DNA of 64,000 bases from Limnohabitans_A sp048020265 (GTDB lineage: Bacteria > Pseudomonadota > Gammaproteobacteria > Burkholderiales > Burkholderiaceae_C), in the NCBI RefSeq assembly GCF_048020265.1, contig NZ_CP171843.1, positions 2,976,001 to 3,040,000 of the forward strand, in the 5' to 3' direction. Below are positions 7,636-15,583 of this stretch, one piece after another (the stretch's first letter is position 1; each line of letters starts with the position of its first letter). The position numbers and the translations under genes were made by a program. The notes beneath the pieces are model-generated. The model was given only the letters and a program-made list of their open reading frames with translations. It made no database searches and was not told the origin of the DNA.

Positions 7636-9024
7636 ATGACATCTAACACGATCTACGCCCAACGCCGTGCCCGCGTCGCCGCCCAGCTGGGCGCTGGCGG
7701 TATCGCCATCGTCCCCACCGCCCCCGAGCGCCCGCGCAACCGTGACAGCGATTACCTGTACCGGCACGACAGCTACTTTTATTACCTGACCGGTTTCACC
7801 GAGCCGCACGCGAGTCTGGTGATCACGGCCGAAGGCGAGACCACACTCTTTTGCCAACCCAAAGATCTGGAGCGCGAAATCTGGGACGGCATCCGCTTGG
7901 GGCCAGACGCCGCCCCCGCCGCGCTGGGCGTGAGCCGGGCCTTGCCCATTGGTGAGATGGCTGCCCACATGCCCAAGTTGCTGGAGAACCGCAGCACCGT
8001 GTGGTACCCCTTTGCCATCCACTCTGGGTTGGAGAGCTTGGTCAACGGCTGGCTGCAGTCGGTCCGCGCACGGGTGCGTTACGGCGCTTTGTGCCCCGAG
8101 CAGCAACGCGATTTGTGCAGCCTGCTTGACGAGATGCGCCTGGTCAAAGACGCGCACGAACAAGACATCATGCGCCGCGCCAGTGCCATCAGCGCCCGCG
8201 CCCACATCCGCGCCATGCAGCGCAGCGCCGCCATGCTGCGTGCGGGGCAAGAGGTGCGTGAATTCCACCTGGACGCAGAGCTGTTGCACGAGTTCCGCCA
8301 AAGCGGCTCGCAGTACCCGGCCTACGGCTCCATCGTGGCCGGCGGTGCCAATGCTTGCGTGCTGCATTACCGCGCCGACACCGCCTTGATCCAAAACGGC
8401 GATCTGGTGCTGATCGACGCCGGTTGCGAGTTGGACGGTTACGCCAGCGACATCACCCGCACCTTCCCGGCCAACGGCACATTCACCGGGCCGCAACGCG
8501 ATTTGTACGACCTGGTGCTGGCCTCGCAAGACGCTGCCGTGGCCGCCACCAAAGCGGGCGCACGTTTTGTTGATCCGCACGAGGCCACCGTGGCCGTGCT
8601 GGCCCAGGGCCTGCTCGATGTCGGCCTGCTCGACAAAAACAAAGTGGGCAACGCGCAAGACGTGATCGCCAACCGCAGCTACTTCCAGTTTTACATGCAC
8701 CGCACCGGCCACTGGCTGGGCATGGACGTGCACGACTGCGGCAGCTATGTCGAGCCTTCGCAGGTCGGCCAGATCAGCGAGCGCAAAGACCCGCTGAGTG
8801 GCGAGATCATCAAAGACCGCCCCAGCCGCATCCTGCAGCCGGGCATGGTGTTGACCATCGAGCCGGGGCTGTATGTGCGCCCGGCACCCGGCGTGCCCGA
8901 AAAGTTCCACAACATCGGCATCCGCATCGAAGACGACGCCATCGTGACCGCCACGGGTTGCGAGTTGATCACGCGCGGCGTGCCGGTCAAGGCCGACGAG
9001 ATTGAAGCCTTGATGCGCGGCTGA
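7636..9024 (+). CDS. pepP: Xaa-Pro aminopeptidase (M24B family)
   Basis: This is a 462-residue cytoplasmic metallopeptidase that removes N-terminal residues preceding proline. The N-terminal domain (about residues 1-175) contains RDSDYLYRHDSYFYYLTGF, typical of aminopeptidase P. The C-terminal pita-bread domain carries the dimetal ligands: LIDAGCELDGYASDITRTFP (two Asp), HRTGHWLGMDVHD (His), LTIEPGLYV (Glu) and IRIEDD (Glu). Its length matches E. coli PepP (about 440). It lies 105 bases after murU across a REP-like element, and eight bases before the MOSC gene, which is probably co-transcribed. Confidence 0.95.
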   Translation: MTSNTIYAQRRARVAAQLGAGGIAIVPTAPERPRNRDSDYLYRHDSYFYYLTGFTEPHASLVITAEGETTLFCQPKDLEREIWDGIRLGPDAAPAALGVSRALPIGEMAAHMPKLLENRSTVWYPFAIHSGLESLVNGWLQSVRARVRYGALCPEQQRDLCSLLDEMRLVKDAHEQDIMRRASAISARAHIRAMQRSAAMLRAGQEVREFHLDAELLHEFRQSGSQYPAYGSIVAGGANACVLHYRADTALIQNGDLVLIDAGCELDGYASDITRTFPANGTFTGPQRDLYDLVLASQDAAVAATKAGARFVDPHEATVAVLAQGLLDVGLLDKNKVGNAQDVIANRSYFQFYMHRTGHWLGMDVHDCGSYVEPSQVGQISERKDPLSGEIIKDRPSRILQPGMVLTIEPGLYVRPAPGVPEKFHNIGIRIEDDAIVTATGCELITRGVPVKADEIEALMRG

Positions 9025-9031
9025 ACTGCCC

Positions 9032-9637
9032 ATGCCGCCGAGTTCGCCGCCGGGTTTTTCAGGCAAGCTGCTCGCCATCCAGACTGGCCAGGTGCGCCCG
9101 CTGATGGTGGGCGGGCGCAAGCTGGTGTCGGCCATTGGCAAAACCACGGTCTCTGGTCCCATCGAGGTCGGGGTGCTGGGCTTGGCCGGTGACGAGCAAG
9201 CCGACTTGTCGGTGCATGGGGGCCTGAGCAAAGCGGTGTACGCCTTGCCGTCGGAACACCTGCCCTGGTGGCAGGCGCAGCGGCAGGCCCAGGGTGTGAC
9301 GATGTTCGATGAAGCTTTGGCACCGGGCTTTTTGGGTGAAAACCTGAGCCTGCAAGGCGTGCTCGAACAAGACCTCTTTGTCGGCGACCGCCTGGACTTT
9401 GGTGATGTGGTTTTGCGCGTGACCCAGCCGCGCGAGCCCTGCGGCAAATTCAACGCCGTCATGGGTTACGCCCAGGCTGCCAAAGACATGGTGCAAAGCG
9501 GGCGCTGCGGCTTTTATTTGGCCGTGGACCAGCCGGGTCGTTTGCAAGCTGGTGCGTCTTTTCAGATCATTCCAGGGCAACGCTCGGTCAGTGTAGCCCA
9601 AGCTTTGCAGCACAAAGCCTGGAAACATTTGCGTTGA
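9032..9637 (+). CDS. MOSC-domain protein (YiiM-like)
   Basis: This 201-residue protein has a MOSC beta-strand domain. LAGDEQADLSVHGGLSKAVY is the conserved entry motif, PSEHLPWW follows, and TQPREPCGKF contains the invariant cysteine that binds the sulfur or molybdenum cofactor in the family. Bacterial YiiM proteins reduce N-hydroxylated substrates using Moco, so this is a candidate 6-N-hydroxylaminopurine-type reductase, though the exact substrate is not shown. It starts eight bases after the pepP stop. The C-terminal extension after the core (about residues 150-201) is YiiM-sized. Confidence 0.85.
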   Translation: MPPSSPPGFSGKLLAIQTGQVRPLMVGGRKLVSAIGKTTVSGPIEVGVLGLAGDEQADLSVHGGLSKAVYALPSEHLPWWQAQRQAQGVTMFDEALAPGFLGENLSLQGVLEQDLFVGDRLDFGDVVLRVTQPREPCGKFNAVMGYAQAAKDMVQSGRCGFYLAVDQPGRLQAGASFQIIPGQRSVSVAQALQHKAWKHLR

Positions 9638-9850
9638 ACGGCTTTTGTTCATGTCCTCATTTGTGCGCAAAAGTCAAAAGCCAACTCACTCGCGAAGGGC
9701 ATTACCTAGGCATGAAGCGGTGAATACGGGGTCTACAATGAAAATACAGTCCGACTGTCGCCCTGGATGTTGACAAATCATTGCCCATCCACAAAAGGCT
9801 GCTGAATCCCGGCAACCCCGACAGCACATCCCTACAACGGAGCCAAAACA

Positions 9851-12154
9851 ATGACCAACAAGGTCCAAGCCGAAGAAAAACGCGCCCAGCTGCGCAAAGC
9901 CGCACTCGAATACCACGAGTTCCCCACCCCCGGCAAAATCGCCATCGCCCCGACCAAGCAGCTGGTCAACCAGCACGACCTGGCGCTGGCCTATTCGCCC
10001 GGCGTGGCGGCCCCTTGCGAAGAAATCGTCAAGGACCCTGGTAACGCTTTCAAGTACACCAGCCGGGGCAACCTGGTGGGCGTGGTGACCAACGGCACCG
10101 CCGTGCTGGGCCTGGGCGACATCGGCCCGCTGGCCAGCAAGCCGGTCATGGAAGGCAAGGGCGTGCTGTTCAAGAAGTTCTCGGGCATCGACGTGTTCGA
10201 CATCGAGATTAACGAAAAAGACCCGGACAAGCTGGTCGAAATCATTGCATCGTTGGAGCCGACCTTTGGCGGTATCAACCTCGAAGACATCAAGGCGCCG
10301 GATTGCTTCTACATCGAGCGCAAGTTGCGCGAGCGCATGAAGATCCCGGTCTTCCACGACGACCAGCACGGCACCGCCATCGTGGTGGGCGCAGCCATCC
10401 TGAACGGCCTGAAGATCGTGGGCAAAGACCCCAAAAAAATCAAGCTGGTCACCTCGGGCGCGGGCGCAGCGGCCCTGGCTTGCCTGGGCCTGCTGGTCAA
10501 GCTGGGCATTCCCCGTGAAAACATCTGGGTCACCGACTTGGCAGGCGTGGTCTACGAAGGCCGCACCGAGTTGATGGACGAAGACAAAATCCAGTTCGTG
10601 CAAAAAACCGAGCACCGCACCCTGCGCGAAGTGATCGCCGGAGCCGACGTGTTCCTGGGCCTGTCGGCCGGGGGCGTGCTCAAGCAGGACATGGTCCAGT
10701 CCATGGCCGCCAAGCCGCTGATCTTTGCGCTGGCCAATCCCAACCCCGAGATCAACCCGGAAGACGTCAAAGCCGTGCGCGACGACGCCATCATGGCCAC
10801 CGGCCGCACCGACTACCCCAACCAGGTCAACAACGTCCTGTGCTTCCCTTACATCTTCCGGGGTGCGCTGGACTCGGGCGCGACCACCATCACGCTGGAG
10901 ATGGAAATCGCGGCTGTGCACGCCATTGCCGAGTTGGCGCAGGCCGAACAAAGCGAAGTGGTGGCCGCGGCCTATGTGGGCGAGCCCCTGGCCTTTGGCC
11001 CCGAATACCTGATCCCCAAGCCGTTTGACCCGCGCCTGATGATGAAGATCGCGCCCGCCGTGGCGAAAGCCGCTGCAGAAAGCGGCGTGGCCCTGCGCCC
11101 GATCAAAGACTTGGATGCTTATCGCGAAAAACTGCAAGGCTTTGTCTACGCCTCGGGCACCATGATGAAGCCGATTTTCACGGCCGCCAAACGTGCCCTG
11201 AAAAAGCGCATCGCCTACAGCGAGGGCGAAGAAGAACGCGTGCTGCGAGCCGCGCAGATCGTGGTGGACGAGGGCATTGCCCGCCCCACGCTGATTGGCC
11301 GCCCTGCCGTGATCGCCGAGCGTATCGAGAAATTCGGCTTGCGTCTGAAGGAAGAGCTGGACTACGACGTGGTCAACGTCGAAATGGACCACCGCTACCG
11401 CGATTTCTGGCAGACCTACCACCGCATGACCGAGCGCAAGGGCATCACCCAGCAGATCGCCAAGATCGAGATGCGCCGCCGTTTGTCGCTCATTGGCGCC
11501 ATGTTGCTGCACAAAGGCGACGTGGACGGCATGATTTGCGGCACCTGGGGCACCAATCCCATGCACCTGAACTACATCGACCAGGTGGTGGGCAAGCGCA
11601 AAGGCGTGAACACCTTCGCCTGCATGAACGGTTTGATGTTGCCGGGCCGTCAGGTCTTCATGGTGGATACCCATGTGAACTACGACCCCACGGCCGAGCA
11701 GTTGGCCGAATTCACCGTCATGGCCGCCGAAGAAATGCGCCGTTTCGGCATTCAGCCCAAGGCGGCCTTGTTGTCACACTCCAACTTTGGCTCCTCGAAC
11801 CAGCCCAGCGCCGTCAAGATGCGGCAAGTCTTGGACCTGCTGCGCCAAAACGCGCCCTGGCTGGAAGTGGACGGTGAAATGCACGGTGACGTGGCCCTGG
11901 ACGCTGCGGCCCGTCAGGCCATCATGCCCAACAGCAGCCTGATCGGTGACGCGAATTTGCTGGTTTTGCCAAACATCGATGCCGCCAACATTGCCTATAA
12001 CCTGCTCAAGACCGCAGCCGGTGGCAACATCGCTGTGGGGCCTGTTTTGCTGGGTGCGGCCAAGCCGGTCCATATTCTCACGCCCAGCACCACAGTCAGG
12101 CGGATTGTGAACATGACCGCCCTGACGGTGGCCGACGCCAACGCAGCGCGCTAA
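9851..12154 (+). CDS. maeB: NADP-dependent malic enzyme, MaeB type with phosphotransacetylase-like domain
   Basis: This 767-residue enzyme oxidatively decarboxylates malate to pyruvate, supplying NADPH and pyruvate for gluconeogenic growth. The malic domain begins with YSPGVAAPCEEIVKDPGNAF and continues through NGTAVLGLGDIGPLASKPVM; EDIKAPDCFYIE and FHDDQHGTAIV hold metal and substrate residues. The NAD(P)-binding domain has VTSGAGAAALACLGLL. From about residue 430 the protein continues into a phosphate acetyl/butyryl-transferase-like domain (YSEGEEERVLRAAQI, HSNFGSS, GEMHGDVALD), a fusion that is normal for MaeB and usually regulatory and not catalytic. A CGGAG site precedes the ATG. The 213 bases upstream form the promoter region, and a hairpin with a T-run follows the gene. 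Confidence 0.97.
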   Translation: MTNKVQAEEKRAQLRKAALEYHEFPTPGKIAIAPTKQLVNQHDLALAYSPGVAAPCEEIVKDPGNAFKYTSRGNLVGVVTNGTAVLGLGDIGPLASKPVMEGKGVLFKKFSGIDVFDIEINEKDPDKLVEIIASLEPTFGGINLEDIKAPDCFYIERKLRERMKIPVFHDDQHGTAIVVGAAILNGLKIVGKDPKKIKLVTSGAGAAALACLGLLVKLGIPRENIWVTDLAGVVYEGRTELMDEDKIQFVQKTEHRTLREVIAGADVFLGLSAGGVLKQDMVQSMAAKPLIFALANPNPEINPEDVKAVRDDAIMATGRTDYPNQVNNVLCFPYIFRGALDSGATTITLEMEIAAVHAIAELAQAEQSEVVAAAYVGEPLAFGPEYLIPKPFDPRLMMKIAPAVAKAAAESGVALRPIKDLDAYREKLQGFVYASGTMMKPIFTAAKRALKKRIAYSEGEEERVLRAAQIVVDEGIARPTLIGRPAVIAERIEKFGLRLKEELDYDVVNVEMDHRYRDFWQTYHRMTERKGITQQIAKIEMRRRLSLIGAMLLHKGDVDGMICGTWGTNPMHLNYIDQVVGKRKGVNTFACMNGLMLPGRQVFMVDTHVNYDPTAEQLAEFTVMAAEEMRRFGIQPKAALLSHSNFGSSNQPSAVKMRQVLDLLRQNAPWLEVDGEMHGDVALDAAARQAIMPNSSLIGDANLLVLPNIDAANIAYNLLKTAAGGNIAVGPVLLGAAKPVHILTPSTTVRRIVNMTALTVADANAAR

Positions 12155-12187
12155 GGCATAAAACAAGAGTCTGTGCTCACTTAAAGC

Positions 12188-12239
12188 GCGAATGTCCGGA
12201 CAGGTTTTGCCTGTTTATTGGGCATTCGCTTGCTTTTTT
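12188..12239 (+). terminator. Hairpin with T-run downstream of maeB
   Basis: GCGAATG at 12188-12194 pairs with CATTCGC at 12223-12229, enclosing an inner ACAGG/CCTGT stem-loop, and is followed by TTGCTTTTTTA. This is a plausible intrinsic terminator between maeB and the ribonuclease gene. Confidence 0.55.
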
Positions 12240-12308
12240 ATGTCGTTTGCCGCACACTAACGCCTTCGAGTGTTCGGGTTAACCCGGGGACTTCTGAAAG
12301 GTGTTTTC

Positions 12309-12722
12309 ATGAAGGTGGCGCGACAATTCGCCTCCCCACAGCGCTGGTCAATGGTGCTTTTGGGGTTGATGTGTTCAATTTGCACTTTTTTGGTGCAGGC
12401 CCGTCCAGCCACTGAGGCCCAAACTTCACCCGTTGTGCGGGTGACAGATTTGCCGCGAGAAGGCCAAGAAACGTACCAACTCATCCGCAAGGGCGGTCCT
12501 TTTCCATATGAAAAGGACGGGACGGTTTTTGGCAATCGCGAGCGACTTCTGCCGCGCGAAACGCGGGGGTTTTACCGTGAATACACCGTCAGAACGCCCG
12601 GGGTGAAGCACCGAGGAGCGCGGCGCATCGTTTGCGGTGGCCAGGTTCCCCGTGATCCACAGACCTGTTACTACACACAAGACCATTACGCGAGTTTTCG
12701 CATGATTGTCGACAAGCCCTGA
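12309..12722 (+). CDS. Secreted guanyl-specific ribonuclease (RNase Sa/barnase family)
   Basis: This is a 137-residue protein from the ATG at 12309, preceded by GAAAGG. Residues 1-31 look like a signal peptide (basic start, hydrophobic core WSMVLLGLMCSICTFLV, then QA-R). The mature part aligns by eye with Streptomyces RNase Sa: GPFPYEKDGTVFGNRE, GFYREYTVRTPG, RGARRIVCGG and YYTQDHYASF. The expected catalytic Glu (about 91), Arg (about 102/106) and His (about 126) are all present, so an active extracellular or periplasmic endoribonuclease is inferred. The barstar-type gene starts 29 bases downstream and should encode its cytoplasmic inhibitor. It may serve nutrient phosphorus and nucleotide acquisition or competition; no secretion or Rhs/PAAR delivery gene is adjacent. 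Confidence 0.9.
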   Translation: MKVARQFASPQRWSMVLLGLMCSICTFLVQARPATEAQTSPVVRVTDLPREGQETYQLIRKGGPFPYEKDGTVFGNRERLLPRETRGFYREYTVRTPGVKHRGARRIVCGGQVPRDPQTCYYTQDHYASFRMIVDKP

Positions 12723-12751
12723 TTTTTTGACTCTAGAGAAAGACCACGGAG

Positions 12752-13177
12752 ATGGACACGCCGATTCGTCATGACCAAGAGACGCCCCTGAAGGGCGTGC
12801 GGTCTAACATCGTGCAGTCGATCCGCGCCTACCGCGTGAGCGACCTGCAAGATGCTGCCCAAGGCCTGGGCCACCACTTTTTGTATGCCAACCTGGCCGA
12901 GGCCCAGAGCAAGCAAGATGTGTTGGACCTCATTGGCGCGCAGTTCACGCTGCCTTCGCACTTTGGCAAAAACTTCGATGCCTTGTACGACTGCATGACC
13001 GATCCACTGCACAAGTCGGGCCCACAACCTGGCTTCATCGTGGTGCTGGAGCAGATTCCCGCCCACGCCAAGTTCGACAAGGAAGCCCGCGAGCAGTTGC
13101 TGGACATCTTCCGCGACACAGCCGATTACTGGGGAGACCGGAAGATACCCTTCCGATGCTTCTATTCTTTTCGGTAG
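12752..13177 (+). CDS. Barstar-family ribonuclease inhibitor
   Basis: This is a 141-residue protein to the TAG at 13175-13177. HFGKNFDALYDCMTD (residues 70-84) matches the barstar helix that plugs the RNase active site; Asp 76 and Asp 80 correspond to the barnase-contacting aspartates. GFIVVLEQIP forms the next strand. There is an N-terminal extension of about 25 residues relative to Bacillus barstar and no signal peptide, consistent with a cytoplasmic inhibitor protecting the producer. It follows the RNase gene by 29 bases. The reading frame probably continued further: right at the stop, a -1 shift at TTTT (13168-13171) opens a coding-like frame of about 60 codons. The C-terminus given here may therefore be premature. 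Confidence 0.88.
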   Translation: MDTPIRHDQETPLKGVRSNIVQSIRAYRVSDLQDAAQGLGHHFLYANLAEAQSKQDVLDLIGAQFTLPSHFGKNFDALYDCMTDPLHKSGPQPGFIVVLEQIPAHAKFDKEAREQLLDIFRDTADYWGDRKIPFRCFYSFR

Positions 13178-13359
13178 CCCGTTCTGCACAAAACAGCCAA
13201 GCAGGACGGGCGAATGAGGCACAAACCGAAGACGCCGCCATGGCCGATTCGGTCGAAGAAGGCGAAAAAATGCCCACCGACAAACTGGTGGACGTCTCGC
13301 CCCTGGCGTTGCGCATGAGCAGCCCATTCAACGCAGGTTATTGGCTCGCAGCCGCCTGA
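13156..13359 (+). pseudogene. Possible frameshifted 3' extension of the barstar gene
   Basis: The -1 frame overlaps the end of the barstar gene and runs to a TGA at 13357-13359. It encodes an acidic, codon-biased tail (VEEGEKMPTDKLVDVSPL, then MSSPFNAGYWLAAA). Codon use with G/C third positions resembles real genes nearby, while no good ribosome-binding site exists for its internal ATG at 13156. A single missing T in the TTTT run at 13168-13171 would fuse it to barstar. Alternatives are a genuine shortened inhibitor with relic sequence, a programmed frameshift, or a base-calling error. Confidence 0.45.
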
Positions 13360-13391
13360 TGCCGCGTTGGGCCGCGCTAGCGGCCAACCGC

Positions 13392-13420
13392 AAAAAAGCC
13401 CGTCATGGACGGGCTTTTTT
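13392..13420. terminator. Bidirectional terminator between barstar and rsmA
   Basis: AAAAAAGCCCGTC-ATG-GACGGGCTTTTTT is a 13-bp perfect stem including A/T flanks, so each strand ends in six T. It sits between convergent genes and should stop both transcripts. Confidence 0.92.
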
Positions 13421-13451
13421 GTGGGCGCTTGGTAGCAGGGGCTCTTGCCAC

Positions 13452-14237
13452 TCAAACTGCCTGGGCCAAAGCCACAAACTCGGCCACGGGCACCTCTTCG
13501 GCGCGGCGTTGCAGATCAAACTGTCCGGTAAAGCCCTTTTCGTCGAGCCATTTGCCCAGGGTGTTGCGCAAAATCTTACGGCGCTGGCTGAATGCCACCT
13601 GCACCAGCGTCTCCAGGGTTTTGACGTTGACCTGCGGCGGCTCTGTCAGCGGCACCATGCGCACCACCGCGCTGTCTACCCGTGGCGGTGGATCGAAGCT
13701 TTCGGGCGGGACGAACAGCACATTGGCCATGTCGTAGCGCCACTGCAGCATCACCGACAGACGGCTGTAATCCGAGGTGGCGGGTTGGGCCACCATGCGG
13801 TCGATCACCTCTTTTTGCAGCATGAAGTGCTGGTCTTCGATCACATCGACCTGGTCCAGCAAATGGAACAGGATGGGGGTAGAGATGTTGTACGGCAGGT
13901 TGCCGACAACGCGGATTTTGGCGGCGGTGGTGGCTGCTGTTGGGGCGCTGGTCAGCATTTGCGAGGCCAGCGTCCTGAAATCGACCTTCAAGACGTCTGA
14001 CTCGACCACCGACAAATGAGGGTGCTCGCGCAAGCGCACGGCCAAATCGCGGTCGAGCTCGATCACCGTGAGGTGGCCGAGGCGCTCTACCAGAGGCTGG
14101 GTCAATGCGGCCAGACCGGGACCGATTTCGACCATGGCCTGGCCGGGTTCGGGATGGATCGCGTCGACGATCGCATCGATGATGCCGCCATCGGTCAGGA
14201 AATGCTGGCCGAAACGTTTGCGAGCGATGTGTTTCAT
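13452..14237 (-). CDS. rsmA: 16S rRNA (adenine1518/1519-N6)-dimethyltransferase
   Basis: This is a 261-residue SAM-dependent methyltransferase (KsgA) that dimethylates two adjacent adenines in the 3' hairpin of 16S rRNA during 30S maturation. RKRFGQHFLTD begins the protein as in all KsgA enzymes, EIGPGLAALT (37-46) binds SAM, and NLPYNISTPIL (113-123) is the catalytic adenine-binding motif. The ATG at 14237 overlaps the surA stop by four bases (ATGA), so translation is coupled. It is the last gene of lptD-surA-rsmA and ends before the bidirectional terminator at 13392-13420. Confidence 0.97.
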   Translation of the reverse strand: MKHIARKRFGQHFLTDGGIIDAIVDAIHPEPGQAMVEIGPGLAALTQPLVERLGHLTVIELDRDLAVRLREHPHLSVVESDVLKVDFRTLASQMLTSAPTAATTAAKIRVVGNLPYNISTPILFHLLDQVDVIEDQHFMLQKEVIDRMVAQPATSDYSRLSVMLQWRYDMANVLFVPPESFDPPPRVDSAVVRMVPLTEPPQVNVKTLETLVQVAFSQRRKILRNTLGKWLDEKGFTGQFDLQRRAEEVPVAEFVALAQAV

Positions 14238-15583
14238 TGGGGTGGCTCACGCATTTCGACATAAGCTCGGCCGCGAATGTCTTCGACCCAGGCGGCATAA
14301 GCCTCATCGAGCTTTTTCTCACGCAAGGCGTTGCGTGCCAAGGTGCGCTGTTCTTGATCGCTCATGGGGGCGTTGCGGCGGTCGGTGACTTCGATCAGGT
14401 GCACGCCAAACCGTGACACCAGGGGTTCTGCTACCTGGCCAGGGCGCAGGCGGGCCATGACCTGTTCGAACTCGGGCACAAACATGCCGGGGTTGGCCCA
14501 GCCCAAGTCTCCGCCTTGTTGGGCACTGCCGTCTTGTGAGATCTGGCGAGCCACGGCGGCGAAATCGGCCTTGCCGGAAACCACGGCCTGGCGCACTTCG
14601 GTGAGTTTGGCCACGGCCTGGGCCTGGGACATTTGCGACGAAGGCCGCAGCAAGATGTGGCGGGCCCGTGTTTGCGTGACGAGCAAGGTATTGGCCTGAC
14701 GGCGTTCGAGCACCTTCAGGATGTGAAAACCCGCTGCAGAACGCACAGGCGCAGCCACTTCACCCGCATCCAGTTGGCGGGTGGCGTCCAGGAACAGTTC
14801 GGGGTAACGGTCGGCCGGGCGCAAGCCCATTTCGCCGCCGTTGGCCCCACGGTCGTTGGCTTGCGAAACGGCTTTGGCCAATTCAGCGAAGTTTTCACCA
14901 GCCCGAGCGCGGCGGGCCACATCGGCGGCGCGTTCGCCCAAAGCTTGAACAACGGACGGGCTGCTGTTTTCGGGCACCGCAATCAGGATCATGCCCAGGT
15001 TCAATTGGGCGGGCACTTGCGCGGCTTGCGCCTTCAGCTGTTCGCGCAGGTATTGCTCGACCTCCAAATCGCTCACACGGACGCGTCCTTCGATTTCACG
15101 CTCGCGCAGACGGCTCAGGGTCAGCTGAGTGCGCAATTGCTCGCGAAAGCTGCTCAGCGAAATGCCGTCCTGCGCCAGGCGTTTGTGCATCTCTTCACGT
15201 GTCAATTGGTTGCTGGTCGCTACATTGAGCTCGGCCTGGTCGATGGCCTCGGTGTCGATCTTGATGCCCGCCTCGCGGGCCTGTTGCATCTGCGCTTTTT
15301 CATTGATCAACTGTTCCAGGGCCAGGCGTGTGAGCTCGCTCGCATCGGGCCGGTTACCCCCGCGTGCAGCGGCTTCGTTGGCCAGCCGTTGGCGCAGTAC
15401 CTGAACATCCCGGTTGGTGATCGGCTCGGAATTGACCACCGCCACGATGAAATCGGCCTGGCGGACGGTCGTTGTTCGGGCAGGCGTCTGAGCCTGAGCG
15501 CCAAGGGGCAGACCAAGCAGGCTGATGACGCCCCAAAGGGACGCCATGAAGGCGAAGCGGGCAGGAGAGAACAATTTATTCAT
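14234..15583 (-). CDS. surA: Periplasmic chaperone / peptidyl-prolyl isomerase SurA
   Basis: This 449-residue protein starts at the ATG at 15583 (MNKLFSPARFAFMASLWGVI); an in-frame extension to 15649 lies within lptD. A signal peptide ends near GAQAQ. It is followed by the SurA N-terminal domain (IVAVVNSEPITNRDVQVLRQ) and two parvulin domains (TRARHILLRPSS and the second ending SRFGVHLIEVTDRR). SurA escorts unfolded outer-membrane proteins, including LptD, across the periplasm. The start overlaps the lptD stop by eight bases and the stop overlaps rsmA by four, so the three genes form a tight operon. Confidence 0.96.
   Translation of the reverse strand: MNKLFSPARFAFMASLWGVISLLGLPLGAQAQTPARTTTVRQADFIVAVVNSEPITNRDVQVLRQRLANEAAARGGNRPDASELTRLALEQLINEKAQMQQAREAGIKIDTEAIDQAELNVATSNQLTREEMHKRLAQDGISLSSFREQLRTQLTLSRLREREIEGRVRVSDLEVEQYLREQLKAQAAQVPAQLNLGMILIAVPENSSPSVVQALGERAADVARRARAGENFAELAKAVSQANDRGANGGEMGLRPADRYPELFLDATRQLDAGEVAAPVRSAAGFHILKVLERRQANTLLVTQTRARHILLRPSSQMSQAQAVAKLTEVRQAVVSGKADFAAVARQISQDGSAQQGGDLGWANPGMFVPEFEQVMARLRPGQVAEPLVSRFGVHLIEVTDRRNAPMSDQEQRTLARNALREKKLDEAYAAWVEDIRGRAYVEMREPPQ

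Noticed and set aside
9686..11674. 662-codon minus-strand frame opposite maeB
   Set aside because: It is wholly antisense to a conserved enzyme gene, His/Val/Gly-rich and without known motifs.
12309..13177. Contact-dependent inhibition or type VI effector-immunity pair
   Set aside because: The RNase is a small stand-alone protein with its own signal peptide; no CdiA, Rhs, PAAR or VgrG sequence is nearby.
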